A stretch of DNA of 64,000 nt from positions 5,805,530 to 5,869,529 of the forward strand of contig NZ_LT985361.1 in assembly GCF_900269665.1 (NCBI RefSeq), in the 5' to 3' direction. Made by a program: the position numbers and the translations under genes. A model generated the notes under the pieces. That model searched no databases and was not told the origin of the DNA. It worked only from the letters and a program-made list of their open reading frames with translations. Position 1 is the stretch's first letter, and each line of letters starts with the position of its first letter. Positions 33,782 through 43,790 of the stretch are shown one piece after another. Source of the stretch: Nocardia suismassiliense. GTDB taxonomy: Bacteria > Actinomycetota > Actinomycetes > Mycobacteriales > Mycobacteriaceae.

Positions 33782-34312
33782 GAAGAAAAGCGCAGTCCTC
33801 GGCATTCATCGACGTTACTCGGCTCGCTGCTCAGGCATCAGCGGACAGGGTGCGGGGCAACTACAGCGCATCAGCTGATGACAGGCGGATGTTCGCGGCC
33901 TGAACCTGTGCGTTTAGCTAGCAGCGGTCTGTCTGCACTGCATTGAAACTCGGCACATCCTGATGTTCTACGTGTGTTCGGCCGACCGTGTGGTCAGGGG
34001 TGTGTCGAACGCCCGCACATCGGCATTATGGGATGTTCCGACTGCGCTCGTCTGCCCTGCCTGACCTCCGGTAAGGGCCGCTTACCGGATGCCACGAATA
34101 TCGGGCCTGCGAGGTGAACCTGCGACGATGTCATCGAAGCTTCGAGTAAGAATCGTTCGGCACAGAAGCAACGAGGGTGCAGGTCAACGACCTGCACCCT
34201 CGGAAACCGTGGATTATGCGTCCAGCACTCGGATGCGCACGCAACTGACCGAGCCTGAACGTGTCGCAAAGCGCGGCCCAGAACTGCTAGGAAGCACCGC
34301 CAGTACGATTAT
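33782..34312. other. Intergenic region containing a terminator; no gene recognised
   Basis: About 530 bases between the lipoprotein gene and the convergent small membrane protein gene. Apart from the strong hairpin at 34172-34202 I see no coding or repeated structure. Confidence 0.4.
34172..34202. terminator. Perfect 14-base stem-loop terminator
   Basis: Arms 34172-34185 and 34189-34202 are perfectly complementary with a 3-base loop. Read leftward the stem is followed by TTGCTTCT, so it most likely ends transcripts of the leftward LGFP-nuclease/small protein pair. Confidence 0.8.
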
Positions 34313-34645
34313 TCAGTTACCCGGCCCGGTTGCTGTCCATCCACCGTCTTGCTCGGTCACTGCAGGGCCGTGCGGAGTGAGTTCCTCCGGTCCGGTGCCA
34401 GGTCCAGGTTTGGAGTCCTCGACGAAATCTTTGGCAGAGCGGGGGATGGGCCCGTCGACGTTGGGTTCTTCAAGGTCGTCGAGGCCGTCGGTCTGTCCAT
34501 CGAGCGGTTTGTTGGTATCGACCACTGTGTAGTCCTTCGGGTTCGGTGCCGGCTTGCTCGTCGAGTTGGAGATCATCACCACGCCCACGGCCGAGGCGGC
34601 CGCAACAAGTGCGGTGATCAGCGCGATCATCGGCTTTCGTTTCAT
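34313..34645 (-). CDS. Small membrane-anchored hypothetical protein
   Basis: 110 residues. MKRKPMIALITALVAAASAVGVVMI is an N-terminal signal-anchor helix; the rest is Pro-, Gly- and acid-rich (DDLEEPNVDGPIPRSAKDF, GTGPEELTPHG) and probably disordered outside the membrane. The segment NVDGPIPRSAKDFVEDS resembles NVDGPSPTTVAGFAGDS in the LGFP-nuclease protein encoded 90 bases upstream. The C-terminal half is nearly repeated in a decayed copy at 56033-56230. As a co-oriented neighbour of a putative secreted nuclease it could be an accessory or immunity protein; this is speculation. Confidence 0.7.
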   Translation of the reverse strand: MKRKPMIALITALVAAASAVGVVMISNSTSKPAPNPKDYTVVDTNKPLDGQTDGLDDLEEPNVDGPIPRSAKDFVEDSKPGPGTGPEELTPHGPAVTEQDGGWTATGPGN

Positions 34646-34734
34646 CCGCCCCTCCTCGGGCTGGGCCTATCCTGCGGCTGCCTACGTCGCTGTCCACTGT
34701 AGGTGTCAACTACGTGCGGGGCGACAGACCACGG

Positions 34735-37167
34735 TCAGGGCAGGTGTCCTCCCGCGGCGAGCACGTAGAAGCTGTCGTTATCGATGACTCGGTTCGATCC
34801 GTAAAAGCTACCCAGCCAGCTGCCGGCTAGCCGATTCTGCGGATCATCAATCATGCACACACTCCAGCCTGTGGCGGTCGAGCCGTTCAAGTCCGGGACG
34901 TGGCACTGGGGATTGAAGGTCCTGCCGGAGCTCGGTGCACGGTTGGCGCCTTCCTTGGTCGAGGCGAAGGGGAATTCGTCACAACTGCGGCCGGTGATGC
35001 CGTTTTGTCGGTCCCGCATGATTACGGTGCCCGACGGACACGCGACGCGTCGGTTCTGGTTGCGGGCAGCGACGTTAGCTTCTCGATGCAGTGGGCTCGA
35101 GCTGGTACCCGGGATACCCGCGGCCAATGCCTCGCGGACGTGACCGACGGCTTCCGGGTAAAGCGCGGGGTCCATGTCGAATGCTGGTGTAGTACTTGGG
35201 AAGACACAACCTTGCCGGAATCCGGTGTTGGTGCGCATCGTCTTGTCACACCGCAGGGTGTTCATGTCGAACCAGACTTTGCCTGTGTCGCTGTAGGTTG
35301 CATCGAAATTGCCGAACTTGACTTCCAGCCGGGTACCACGGGTGTCGATTGCGCCGTCGTTCATCGCTTGTTCGTCGAACCACATCTGTACCGTCAGGCT
35401 GCCGCCTTGGGGTACCGGTGTGCCTTGCTTCGGTCCGGCGTAGCGGGAGTTGTTCTTGTTGAAGTTCGCCCCGCTGACCTTGTACAAGAACACCGGTTGC
35501 CCTACCGCGCCGGTGGCCGTGCCGAATTCGAATTTGAACTCCTGAACGAACCCGCCGGACTTGTGCGAGCTGCGGAGGCCGCCGGTGACCGTGACCGGGA
35601 TGGTGCTGGTGGTGTTGCCGCGGATGTATTTGATCGGCTCCTGATACCGCAGGCACCCGAACTTGCGTCCTCCCCGCCATTGCTTGTCGGTGGGCGCGTT
35701 GAAGCACCGTGGATCAATCACCGCATCGGAGGTGTCGATGTCGGGCAGTGTCGGCTCCTCGAGGTCGGCGAGATTCCATCCCACGCAATTCGGTTCGCAG
35801 CTCTCCTTGCCTACCGATGGCCCGGACACCAGCTGGATACCTTGGTTGGCGGGTGTGCCCGCTCGCGAGTCGCCGGCGAAGCCAGCGACCGTCGTGGGGC
35901 TCGGTCCATCGACGTTCGGGGAGATCTCGCCGTCGTCGACCACCGCGGCGTCGGCGATCTGTTGGGTGGGCCAGCTCATGCGGCCGTATTCGAATTGCTG
36001 GCTGCTGTTGGACCCGTTGACCGTCTGGTCCGCGGTGGGATACCCCCAGCTGCCTTGCTCGTAGCCGGAATAGGACCATTTGGTCAGGATTCCGCCGCTG
36101 ACCGGGTGCGGTCCGAACTGTGGCGTCCAGTAGATGACGCCGTGCTCGAATCGGTTGAACCGACCGACTCCGTCAGCAGTGCCGGTTTCGTCGCTGATCG
36201 GGTAGCCCAGATACCCGCCTTCCCAACCGGTTTCACCCCACTTGTCCCGGATTGCGCCCGCGACGTAGTAGGCCTCGTTGAGCTTCCAGTAGATGGTGCC
36301 GCCCTGGAAATACTGACGACGCCCGATGTTGTCGGGGTTGACGGGCTCATCAGACGTGGGATAGCCGAGGACTCCGCCTTCCCAGCCGTTGCGCTGCCAA
36401 GCCGCGAAGAAGTGATTAGCGACGGGGTGTGCACCGCCGGCCGGGGACCAATAGATCGGCCCGTTCTGGAACGTCGATCGTTTGCCGACGCCGTCGGGGT
36501 TGCTCAGCTCGTTGGAGGTCGGAAACAACAGGAAGCTGTTCGGCCCACCCAGCTCGTTGTATTTGTCGCGGATCGCGCCACACACCTCGTAGGGCGCCGG
36601 CCAATACACTTGGCATCCCGGTGCAGCGAGCGCCGAACGCTGCTGCGGCCGGGACACGACTGCGGCTTCCATCGTTTCGGCCTTGTCCGCCTGATCCTTA
36701 CTGAACCCCTCGGGAATTTTTTGGCAGTCCGAACGCATCTTGCCTGGCACCACACTGGCCTGCGGGTTTTGGGTCGGCTCCCATTTCTCTGGCGCACGCG
36801 AGCGCGCGTTCGGTGCACATGCGACGCCCGTCGGCGGTGTGGTCGTCGTAGGCGTGGTTGCTGGTGGTGTGGTGGTCGTTGGTGGCAGAGCCGATTTTGT
36901 CGGCGAAGATCGTTGCGTATCAAGGGGAGCCGGGACTGTGGTGCCCGTCTGACCGGGAGGCAGTGAGGTCGAGGCTGGTGGCGCGGGCGAAGCGGGTGGC
37001 GCCGTTGTGGTCGGAGTCTGCGCCGGTACGGTCGACGTTGGCTGGGCGGCCGCGAGCTGTGTGCTTGCTGTGATCATCAGGGCTGCAGCACTTGCCACAC
37101 CGGCACGCGGCAGGACCCGAAAGAGCCATCGCTTGTACTGAGGCGTGAATGAACGTGACTGTTTCAC
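34735..37167 (-). CDS. Secreted LGFP-repeat protein with C-terminal NucA/NucB-type nuclease domain
   Basis: 810 residues from the GTG at 37167, chosen because GGGAGGGG precedes it and a signal peptide follows (basic start, AGVASAAALMITASTQLAAAQP). Next is a Thr/Pro/Ala-rich linker of about 90 residues. Four LGFP-type repeats of about 50 residues follow in mid-protein (LGYPTSDE, LGYPISDE, WGYPTADQ), a module that anchors proteins to mycolic-acid cell walls. The C-terminal 180 residues have DRQNGITGRSCDEFPFASTKEGAN; the SCDEFPFAS core is the NucA/NucB deoxyribonuclease signature. So this looks like a wall-associated or secreted DNase, perhaps for nutrient scavenging or interbacterial antagonism. 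Codon use and GC resemble neighbours. Confidence 0.8.
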   Translation of the reverse strand: MKQSRSFTPQYKRWLFRVLPRAGVASAAALMITASTQLAAAQPTSTVPAQTPTTTAPPASPAPPASTSLPPGQTGTTVPAPLDTQRSSPTKSALPPTTTTPPATTPTTTTPPTGVACAPNARSRAPEKWEPTQNPQASVVPGKMRSDCQKIPEGFSKDQADKAETMEAAVVSRPQQRSALAAPGCQVYWPAPYEVCGAIRDKYNELGGPNSFLLFPTSNELSNPDGVGKRSTFQNGPIYWSPAGGAHPVANHFFAAWQRNGWEGGVLGYPTSDEPVNPDNIGRRQYFQGGTIYWKLNEAYYVAGAIRDKWGETGWEGGYLGYPISDETGTADGVGRFNRFEHGVIYWTPQFGPHPVSGGILTKWSYSGYEQGSWGYPTADQTVNGSNSSQQFEYGRMSWPTQQIADAAVVDDGEISPNVDGPSPTTVAGFAGDSRAGTPANQGIQLVSGPSVGKESCEPNCVGWNLADLEEPTLPDIDTSDAVIDPRCFNAPTDKQWRGGRKFGCLRYQEPIKYIRGNTTSTIPVTVTGGLRSSHKSGGFVQEFKFEFGTATGAVGQPVFLYKVSGANFNKNNSRYAGPKQGTPVPQGGSLTVQMWFDEQAMNDGAIDTRGTRLEVKFGNFDATYSDTGKVWFDMNTLRCDKTMRTNTGFRQGCVFPSTTPAFDMDPALYPEAVGHVREALAAGIPGTSSSPLHREANVAARNQNRRVACPSGTVIMRDRQNGITGRSCDEFPFASTKEGANRAPSSGRTFNPQCHVPDLNGSTATGWSVCMIDDPQNRLAGSWLGSFYGSNRVIDNDSFYVLAAGGHLP

Positions 37168-38301
37168 CGAATCCCCTCCCACAAGATTGCCAGCGCATTG
37201 CCAGCCTGGGTACAGGCTGTCACACACACATGCGCTTGTCACTACTACCCGACTGGGGAATCCGACTGGGGCAGCCCACTCCAGCCAAATCTGACCATGC
37301 GTAGAGCACACAAGACTGCGGCGAATCATGCTGGTTCTGCACGGGTTAGGGCCGACTCCGCATCCGTGACGGTTCGCTCGACCGCATCTCGACACTTCAG
37401 CCCGACCACCACAGCCGGTGCCGGCCACCCGCGGTCGACGACAATCGCTGATGGTTTGCCAACTTGCGAAACTGTTCATATTTTGAGTTCGGCGGTGCGC
37501 CAGCTTCGGCTGCGACAGTGCTCCGCGGCGAACTACAGGGCACGGCCGAACCCTGCTCGCCTCGCCGCACTGCCGGGCGACCACGATCTGCGGGACGAGT
37601 ACCCTCTATCCCAAATACGCTCTGGGGTAGTTGATTTCGATAGCGCGGCTATCGTCGGCCCATGCGCCGACAGGATGCACACGCACAACACTGGCGTCGT
37701 GGTCCAATGTCGCCCCGCCATTGTTCGAGCACCCGACGGTTCGGCTGATTGCGCCTCTGGTCGTGCGGTCGGGGGCCTCACCCCGGAAGGTAGGCCATCG
37801 ACACGCGGGCGAAGATCAGGTTTCATGGAGGATGGACGGGAATCTGTGGGACGGGTCAGAGAGTGACTTGTCATGCCTCCGGTTTCCCTTCGGCCCTCCG
37901 GTCGTCCGCTACCGCCTAACCTCGTAAACGGTTCGCGCAGTCACGAATCGCGGTATTGCAGCGAGCGGCTGCTAACTCCCGATCTGGATCCCTCATGAGC
38001 GGCGGCGAACGCCAAGACTCAGACGGCTCCGACCACAGCACCGACGACGTCACAGTCATTTGCCCAGACAGCGCGCCCGTGCTTGACCCAACGGCAGCCT
38101 CGGCACTCATGCAGCTGATCCTCCGCCACACCCGCGCCCGCCGCGGCACAACGAATAGGATCGATCAAGCTCAACGTATCGATCGCGAATCACTGCCCGA
38201 CACTACAGATTTGAGCGCGCAGCGGACTGCTCGCGCTGCGACGGGGCCCGGCCGAATGCATGTATCGGGTGCGCCCCCGAGAACCGGAAGGCGGCGTAGC
38301 A
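37168..38301. other. Intergenic region before the recombinase; weak upstream ORF
   Basis: Over 1.1 kb without a convincing gene. An ATG at 37995 opens a frame (MSGGERQDSDGSDHSTDD, then VLDPTAASALMQLILRHTR) whose first 50 residues look plausible. The frame then runs out of phase into the recombinase gene to 38915, so any real product would have to be shorter than the open frame. The remaining stretch shows no repeat or RNA gene that I can recognise. The left boundary of the mobile segment is probably in here. Confidence 0.35.
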
Positions 38302-39975
38302 ATGATCCGATTCGCATTCGCAGGACGGGTATCGACCGAAGATCAACAGGACCCAAACGCCTCCCGCAACTGGCAACTCGGACGGGCCAAGGCCCTCATC
38401 GATCATCACGGTCACATCGTCACCGAGTTCTTCGATGTCGGGCAGTCCCGGTCGATTCCGTGGAAGCGTCGCCCGCAGGCCTCACGGTTGCTCGACATGC
38501 TCGCGCGCCCCGACCGCGGGTTCGACGCGGTCGTCATCGGCGAACCCCAACGCGCCTTCTACGGCAACCAATTCGGGCTCACCTTCCCCGTCTTCGTCCA
38601 CTACGGAGTGCAACTGTGGGTCCCCGAGGTCGGCGGTCCGATCGATCCAGAGTCCGAAGCCCACGACCTGATCATGTCGGTCTTCGGCGGCATGTCCAAA
38701 GGCGAACGCAACCGCATCAAAATCCGTGTCCGCGCTGCCATGGCCGCCCAAGCCCAAGTCGAAGGCCGCTACCTCGGCGGCCGACCACCCTACGGATATC
38801 GGCTCGCCGACGCCGGCCCACACCCCAACCCCAGCAAAGCCGTCGACGGCAAACGCCTCCACACCCTCGAACCCGACCCCGCCACAGCGCCGGTCGTCCA
38901 GCGCATCTTTCGTGACTACCTCAACGGTTTCGGCATCTTCGCGATCGCTCAACGCCTCACTGCCGAAGACATCCCCTGCCCGTCGGCTTACGACCGCAAA
39001 CGCAACCAGCACCGTTCCGGGATCGCGTGGTCGAAAAGCGCTGTACGCGTGATACTCACCAATGCGCGCTACACCGGACACGAAGTGTGGAACAAACAGC
39101 GCAAACAGGAATCCCTCATCGACGTCAACGACGTCGCCCTCGGTCACCAAACCAGACTCACATGGAACCCGACCAAGGACTGGGTGCGCTCCGATCAACC
39201 GTCCCACGAAGCACTCATCAGCAAAGAAACCTTCGAACAAACCCAGCTGCGCCTAGCCGCCCGAAACCAACGATCAGTCCGCAGCAAAGTCCGACTCCAA
39301 CACCCCTACGCCTTCAAAGGACTGCTGACCCACGAAACATGCGGACGCCGGATGCAAGGCAACTGGAACCACGACAAAGCCCACTACCGATGCCGCTCCC
39401 CCGCCGAGTACGCCATCGCCAACAAGATCGACCACCCGACAGTGGTTTACCTCCGCGAAGAACAAATCATCGACCCGATCGACACCTGGCTCGCCCAAGT
39501 CTTCCGCCGTGATCAGATCGAGCACTCCCTCACCATGCTCGAAAGCGCCCAACCAGACAGCAGCGCGGCAGACGCCTCCATGCTCGCTATCCGGCAGTCA
39601 CTGACCGACTACGACCGCAAACTCAGCAGCTACCGCGCCGCGCTCGAAGCCGGCACCGACCCTCAACTGATCGCGACCTGGACCCGGCAAGTCCAATCCG
39701 AACGAGAGGTCGCTGCCGCGCAGCTGACCGCACTGGAAGCAGAAACCAAGGCTCGCCCTAGGTTGAGCCGCAACGAGATTCGCCAACTAGTCGAGTCCTT
39801 CGGCGGCCTCATCAAGATCCTGCGAGCCGCCGACCCGACCGACAAACTCGAGGTCTACCGACAACTCGGCCTCACGATGACCTACAACCACGAAACACGG
39901 GTGGTGGTGGCTGAAGTTCAGCCACCACCACCCGTGTGCGTATTGGTCGTGTCCGGAGGGGGACACACGCGCTAA
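38302..39975 (+). CDS. Large serine recombinase
   Basis: 557 residues from the ATG at 38302. The N-terminal resolvase domain has FAFAGRVSTEDQQDP, where Ser11 is the nucleophile, and SVFGGMSKGERNRIKIRVRAAM as the E-helix region. The recombinase domain has GRPPYGYRLADAG and ILTNARYTGHEVWN. A zinc-ribbon-like part (THETCGRRMQG with a later Cys in HYRCRSP) and a coiled coil (about 410-500) follow. Such enzymes integrate and excise phages and ICEs at specific att sites without supercoiling. The 3' end, with a 41-base palindrome, runs into the first copy of a 57-bp direct repeat that recurs twice downstream, so it is the best candidate for mobilising the island. Confidence 0.92.
   Translation: MIRFAFAGRVSTEDQQDPNASRNWQLGRAKALIDHHGHIVTEFFDVGQSRSIPWKRRPQASRLLDMLARPDRGFDAVVIGEPQRAFYGNQFGLTFPVFVHYGVQLWVPEVGGPIDPESEAHDLIMSVFGGMSKGERNRIKIRVRAAMAAQAQVEGRYLGGRPPYGYRLADAGPHPNPSKAVDGKRLHTLEPDPATAPVVQRIFRDYLNGFGIFAIAQRLTAEDIPCPSAYDRKRNQHRSGIAWSKSAVRVILTNARYTGHEVWNKQRKQESLIDVNDVALGHQTRLTWNPTKDWVRSDQPSHEALISKETFEQTQLRLAARNQRSVRSKVRLQHPYAFKGLLTHETCGRRMQGNWNHDKAHYRCRSPAEYAIANKIDHPTVVYLREEQIIDPIDTWLAQVFRRDQIEHSLTMLESAQPDSSAADASMLAIRQSLTDYDRKLSSYRAALEAGTDPQLIATWTRQVQSEREVAAAQLTALEAETKARPRLSRNEIRQLVESFGGLIKILRAADPTDKLEVYRQLGLTMTYNHETRVVVAEVQPPPPVCVLVVSGGGHTR
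39896..39936. repeat. 41-base near-perfect palindrome inside the end of the recombinase gene
   Basis: Two perfectly complementary 20-base arms around a single central base, rich in GGTGGTGGTGG. It lies within the last codons of the recombinase and 12 bases before direct repeat copy 1. It could be a terminator or part of a recombination site. Confidence 0.75.
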
Positions 39976-40005
39976 ACACACAAATCGACCTGGGGAAATG
40001 GTGAC
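39949..40005. repeat. 57-bp direct repeat, copy 1 (candidate attachment or boundary site)
   Basis: The repeat contains a short GTGTCC-N6-GGACAC dyad, then CGCTAAACACAC and a GGAAATG-like end. It includes the recombinase stop codon. Two further copies lie in the same orientation at 46772 and 56419. Confidence 0.8.
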
Positions 40006-40582
40006 AAGCTCCGCATATGTTGACGTTAGAGCGCCCCGGAATCGAGACCTCCCGGCTCTCCCAGTGGTCTGGTCAGACCTCGACGCCCGGGTCGGGACGG
40101 GAAGCGCGGAGGCGCCCAATAGCTGGATACTTCCCGCCCGCTAGGCGCCGCTCCCGCCCCGAGCGTCACCGCCTCACCGCGGCCCAAGTTCCGTTCGCCC
40201 ACGTCGGGCGACCGCCTCGAATTCGAGTTTATGAGCAGCTCTCGGTCGGGTTCACAACCGCCCTGACAAGATCTGGCCACTATCTCAGCCGGCCCATCAG
40301 CGCTGACCGCCGGGCAGATCAGCGCCATTTCTTGCCTGATCGCAGGGCACCGCTTGTTTCCTCGCATTTGACCGAAATCTAATGTGGGCCTGGCTTCTTC
40401 GGACCAGTCTCGGCGATGTGTCGCGGCACGAATTGGCTGCATACGGCTCCGAGGAAGTTCGTGTCGGCGTGTCTCGGACACTGCCATGGCTGGTAAGTGG
40501 GCCCCGCCTCCTCTGCTCTCGTCCCCTATAGGGAGTTAAACGCTCGATGTAATGAGATAGACTCTTTGGTCGATTTACCTGT
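40006..40582. other. Intergenic region after repeat copy 1
   Basis: About 577 bases with no recognised gene; open frames on both strands look like noise. It must include the promoter for the HEPN gene; the AT-richer bases near 40530-40580 are the likely location. Confidence 0.35.
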
Positions 40583-41230
40583 ATGTCGACGCCAGCTCTG
40601 GACGCACTCCAAACCGCGCTATCGGACGTAGATCGCCTGCTCGCGCATCATCCGAAGGCAACCAGCGGTGGGCGCGGTCGACCTTCCAGCGACGAAGGGC
40701 CATTGCTTCGCTCCAGCTTGGTGCTGATCTATGCGGCATGGGAAGTTTATGTCGAAGACAGCGCAGTTTGGGCAGTTGAGGAGGTGGCGCGCGATGTCCC
40801 AGACGTGGCTATTCTGCCCCAATCGATCAAAGATTTTGCGAGCAAGCAAAAGGAAGTCGACCCTTGGGATCTTGCGGGTGACCACTGGCGAACCAAGGTG
40901 TGTGAGCTAGCCCGACTTCTGGTCTACGGAGACCCCACACGAAGCCAATTTGGCATCAACACCGCTGGCCCAGGCCAGGTCGTGGACTTGCACCACAGGC
41001 TGTTAGGGACGGATCTTCTGAGCAAATGTCGGTGGCAGAAGATGTCGGCCACGCGTGTCAAAGCCAATCTGTCCGATTTCATCAGCATTCGAGGTGAGAT
41101 CGCCCATAAAGGCAGCACGCCAGGCGCACTGCACCTCAAAGGCGCCCAATCGTGGAAGAATTTCGTATGGCGACTTGCGCAGGCGCTTGATAGCAAAATC
41201 GAGGATTGGGTTACGAACGCGCTTCCATGA
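40583..41230 (+). CDS. HEPN-domain protein (MAE_28990/RiboL-PSP-like), putative RNase
   Basis: 215 residues. Features include the helix with VLIYAAWEVYVEDSAVWAVE, typical of large HEPN families in toxin and defence systems, and the motif RGEIAH (Arg170 to His175), the Rx4H catalytic signature of HEPN ribonucleases. GC content and codon use are lower than in the biosynthetic cluster. It is the first gene after repeat copy 1 and converges on the STAND ATPase gene. RNase activity is family inference; no obvious MNT nucleotidyltransferase partner is adjacent. Confidence 0.75.
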   Translation: MSTPALDALQTALSDVDRLLAHHPKATSGGRGRPSSDEGPLLRSSLVLIYAAWEVYVEDSAVWAVEEVARDVPDVAILPQSIKDFASKQKEVDPWDLAGDHWRTKVCELARLLVYGDPTRSQFGINTAGPGQVVDLHHRLLGTDLLSKCRWQKMSATRVKANLSDFISIRGEIAHKGSTPGALHLKGAQSWKNFVWRLAQALDSKIEDWVTNALP

Positions 41231-41372
41231 ACCAGAATGTGGTAAACTAATCATCCTTGGGTGATGCGCGTGCGAGACACCGAAATCGCGCCCAGGACTT
41301 TATTCGCTCAGCCGTATTACTACCGCTTGTTCATGCGAATCACTTGAGGATCAGCGGTTCTCGCAAGCTCCA

Positions 41373-43790
41373 TTAATACAAAAGTTGGCCATATTTCGTT
41401 GGTGGGACTATCCGTTGGAAGTCATGCAAGGCTGCGGCGATGGCCTTCAACTTGGGATGATTCGCACCGTCCTCCAGTAGATTTCGTACGGTAGCAGATC
41501 CGACGGCGATCGCCGCGCCGGTGGCCTCTGGGTGGCGGTCCGCTGTTGTGGGAATCATCGCGATCAGTCTCTCGAGGGATTCGATGATGAGGGATGTGTC
41601 ATGGTGTGAGTGGTCGGCGAGGTTGTAGAACGCACGAGTTGTATACGCCACGGACTGGATCAGCAAGTCGCCGACCTCGCGGTCGGTAAGGTTCTCGAGG
41701 CAAGCCTGCTCCATGCAGAGGTAATGGACCGCCTCACCCCATTTGCCTAAGCAGGCAAGAGTTCTGGCGATATTCCCCCACAGTTGTGCGTTAGCCTGGC
41801 TGACCGGGTCCATTTCGTAAGCGAGTGCCGACACCGCGACGGCGTGATGCAGGAGGCTGGCAGTTAGCTCGATATCGCCCCCCGCACCAAAGAACGTCAT
41901 CCATGCTTGTGTGGAGTAGACAGCCCGGAACAGTGCGGGTTCGGTTTGGTCTTCATGTTCAACCAGTTGCCGTACAACCAGTTGCACGATGTCATTCATC
42001 GCGACTGTAACGTTCAACAGCCGAACCGGGCCGCGTGCTCCGGATCGGGAGATAGGGATCTGTTCGTCCACGGTTACAAGGCAATCGCGTTGTATTGCGC
42101 GAAGTACCTCGCCCGCAGGCGGATCGGCCAAGGCGTAGTGCGGAAACTGTTGATCGACATTCTCTCCGGCGCACCCCAGCAGCAGATTGACGGGAATCTG
42201 TCGTGACGCGAGGAACGTTGCGGTGCGCAGCGCATTCGCTGCCAGGATGTCAGCGACACCAGTTCGAGCAGTGAGTCTTGCCCACGTCATAGTGATGGCA
42301 CCGACCACAGTGAGGGGGTAGTCGCGGTAGCCCATGGGCGCAGAGGGCAGGTCGGCCATAGCCCGTTCGAGCAGATGCTCGAACCCTGCAACCGCACCGG
42401 GAATGTCGTCGTGATCGAGTTGGGTGGTCAGCAAGTACGCGGCGGCGATTTCGAGAGCGAGCGGCCAGCGGTGCAGGCGAGCGGCCAGTTGATCAAGCGC
42501 TCGTTGTTCACGCCCGTTTGGCAGTCGATGATGGAGCAAACGCAGGGACAGCAAGCGGGTAGCCTCGGCAGGTGCCATGCCCCCCACCTCCAGCTGCGAG
42601 GTATGCGAGCCCGATAGCGGAGTCCGGTCAGTGCTGGTTACAACGACGTGCCCGTGCCCTCGCTGCGGAATCCAAGGGCGGATAACGGCCTGGTCGGAAC
42701 AGTTGTCGAACACCATCAGCCACGGTCTGGCACTACGGGCCAGCGCTGCGGATACTCGCCGTTCGACGGGGACGGCTTGGTCGCCGGCGATCAAACCGTT
42801 GTCTTCGAACCACCGTGCGACGATGTTGTATGACTCCCTCATTCGAGGCTCATTGGTGGCGTCGATCCAGATGATCGCCCAGTACGCGTAGGCGTTCTCG
42901 TCCGCCCACGCCGCGACGAGGCTGCTCTTGCCAATTCCGGATAGACCACTGATCAGGCATACAGGCGCTGCATCGCGCGGGATGGGGATGGGCAGGTGGT
43001 GGGCCAATTCGGCAAGCAGATCCCGGCGGGCAACCTCCGTCGTACGTGGAGGTGGTGTGACGTGAACGGCCCAGTCTCGTTGGTGCATCAGTGATTTCAC
43101 CTTGTCGGCGTCGAAACACAATGCCTCTGACAGTTCAGCCCTGGACAGAGCCGTCTTCTGCGGTCCGGCGGCTCGCGTCATCACCCCGCACACCAGGTAG
43201 CCCGTCAACAACCCAGTCGCGTCCCACCCCACCGATGCCGGCGCGACCCGATGCCGGGCAGTCCGGACCAGCTCCTGAACATCGGCTCTCACCTGTTCGA
43301 TGTCGCGATGATCGAGCCTGATTTCAGTACGGCGCAAGCACTCCCAAAATTCGCGCCCCGCTACCGCGAGATTGTTAGCGACATTTGCCCGCGAAACCAG
43401 GGAGAGAACCTGGGTGCGAATATGTGCGGTGCCGCCTGTCATCAGCTCCAGCAGCTCGACGAGGTTGCCCCCTGCCGCACGATTCGTAACCACCAAGTAC
43501 CGATGCGCTTCTTCGTGGCTGTACATTCGCCCAAGCATCACCAGCACATCAGCGGCGGACAGGGTGCTCCCCGGTCGGCCGCTCTTGACCTGCGCGACGG
43601 TGTGATCACGAGACCCCGAAACCAACGAAAAGTCGATGATCTCCTTGTCCGTCTCCAGTTTCGAAGTCCGCACACCTTCGATGTGAACATCGGTGAACTC
43701 CGAATCGGACGGAAGCATCATGACCAGCGCATACTCCAACGTGATGAGATACTGGTACTCGAACCCGTGTGCCGCGTCCCGTCCACTCAT
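41373..43790 (-). CDS. Antiviral-type STAND NTPase with N-terminal PD-(D/E)xK (DUF4297/Cap4-like) nuclease
   Basis: 805 residues from the ATG at 43790; the upstream open frame to 43973 is not family-like. The N-terminal 200 residues start RDAAHGFEYQYLITLEYAL and have Asp53 and the core AQVKSG (Gln67, Lys69), the pattern of DUF4297/Cap4 nucleases. A NB-ARC/STAND ATPase follows with the P-loop GLSGIGKSS (282-290), the Walker B-like LMVFDN (358-363) and VVVTSTDRTP. The C-terminal third is helical and repeat-like (TPR type), presumably the sensor. The same nuclease-ATPase-sensor layout occurs in Avs and related antiphage proteins, where target recognition triggers oligomerisation and DNA degradation. 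It lies between two HEPN genes in the repeat-bounded segment. Confidence 0.82.
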   Translation of the reverse strand: MSGRDAAHGFEYQYLITLEYALVMMLPSDSEFTDVHIEGVRTSKLETDKEIIDFSLVSGSRDHTVAQVKSGRPGSTLSAADVLVMLGRMYSHEEAHRYLVVTNRAAGGNLVELLELMTGGTAHIRTQVLSLVSRANVANNLAVAGREFWECLRRTEIRLDHRDIEQVRADVQELVRTARHRVAPASVGWDATGLLTGYLVCGVMTRAAGPQKTALSRAELSEALCFDADKVKSLMHQRDWAVHVTPPPRTTEVARRDLLAELAHHLPIPIPRDAAPVCLISGLSGIGKSSLVAAWADENAYAYWAIIWIDATNEPRMRESYNIVARWFEDNGLIAGDQAVPVERRVSAALARSARPWLMVFDNCSDQAVIRPWIPQRGHGHVVVTSTDRTPLSGSHTSQLEVGGMAPAEATRLLSLRLLHHRLPNGREQRALDQLAARLHRWPLALEIAAAYLLTTQLDHDDIPGAVAGFEHLLERAMADLPSAPMGYRDYPLTVVGAITMTWARLTARTGVADILAANALRTATFLASRQIPVNLLLGCAGENVDQQFPHYALADPPAGEVLRAIQRDCLVTVDEQIPISRSGARGPVRLLNVTVAMNDIVQLVVRQLVEHEDQTEPALFRAVYSTQAWMTFFGAGGDIELTASLLHHAVAVSALAYEMDPVSQANAQLWGNIARTLACLGKWGEAVHYLCMEQACLENLTDREVGDLLIQSVAYTTRAFYNLADHSHHDTSLIIESLERLIAMIPTTADRHPEATGAAIAVGSATVRNLLEDGANHPKLKAIAAALHDFQRIVPPTKYGQLLY

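Noticed and set aside
37168..38301. tRNA gene as attachment site of the island
   Set aside because: I looked for cloverleaf-like segments before the recombinase and saw none; a tRNA scan would settle it.
37995..38915. Gene overlapping the recombinase in another frame
   Set aside because: Only the first 50 residues look plausible; the remainder is the +1 shadow of the recombinase.
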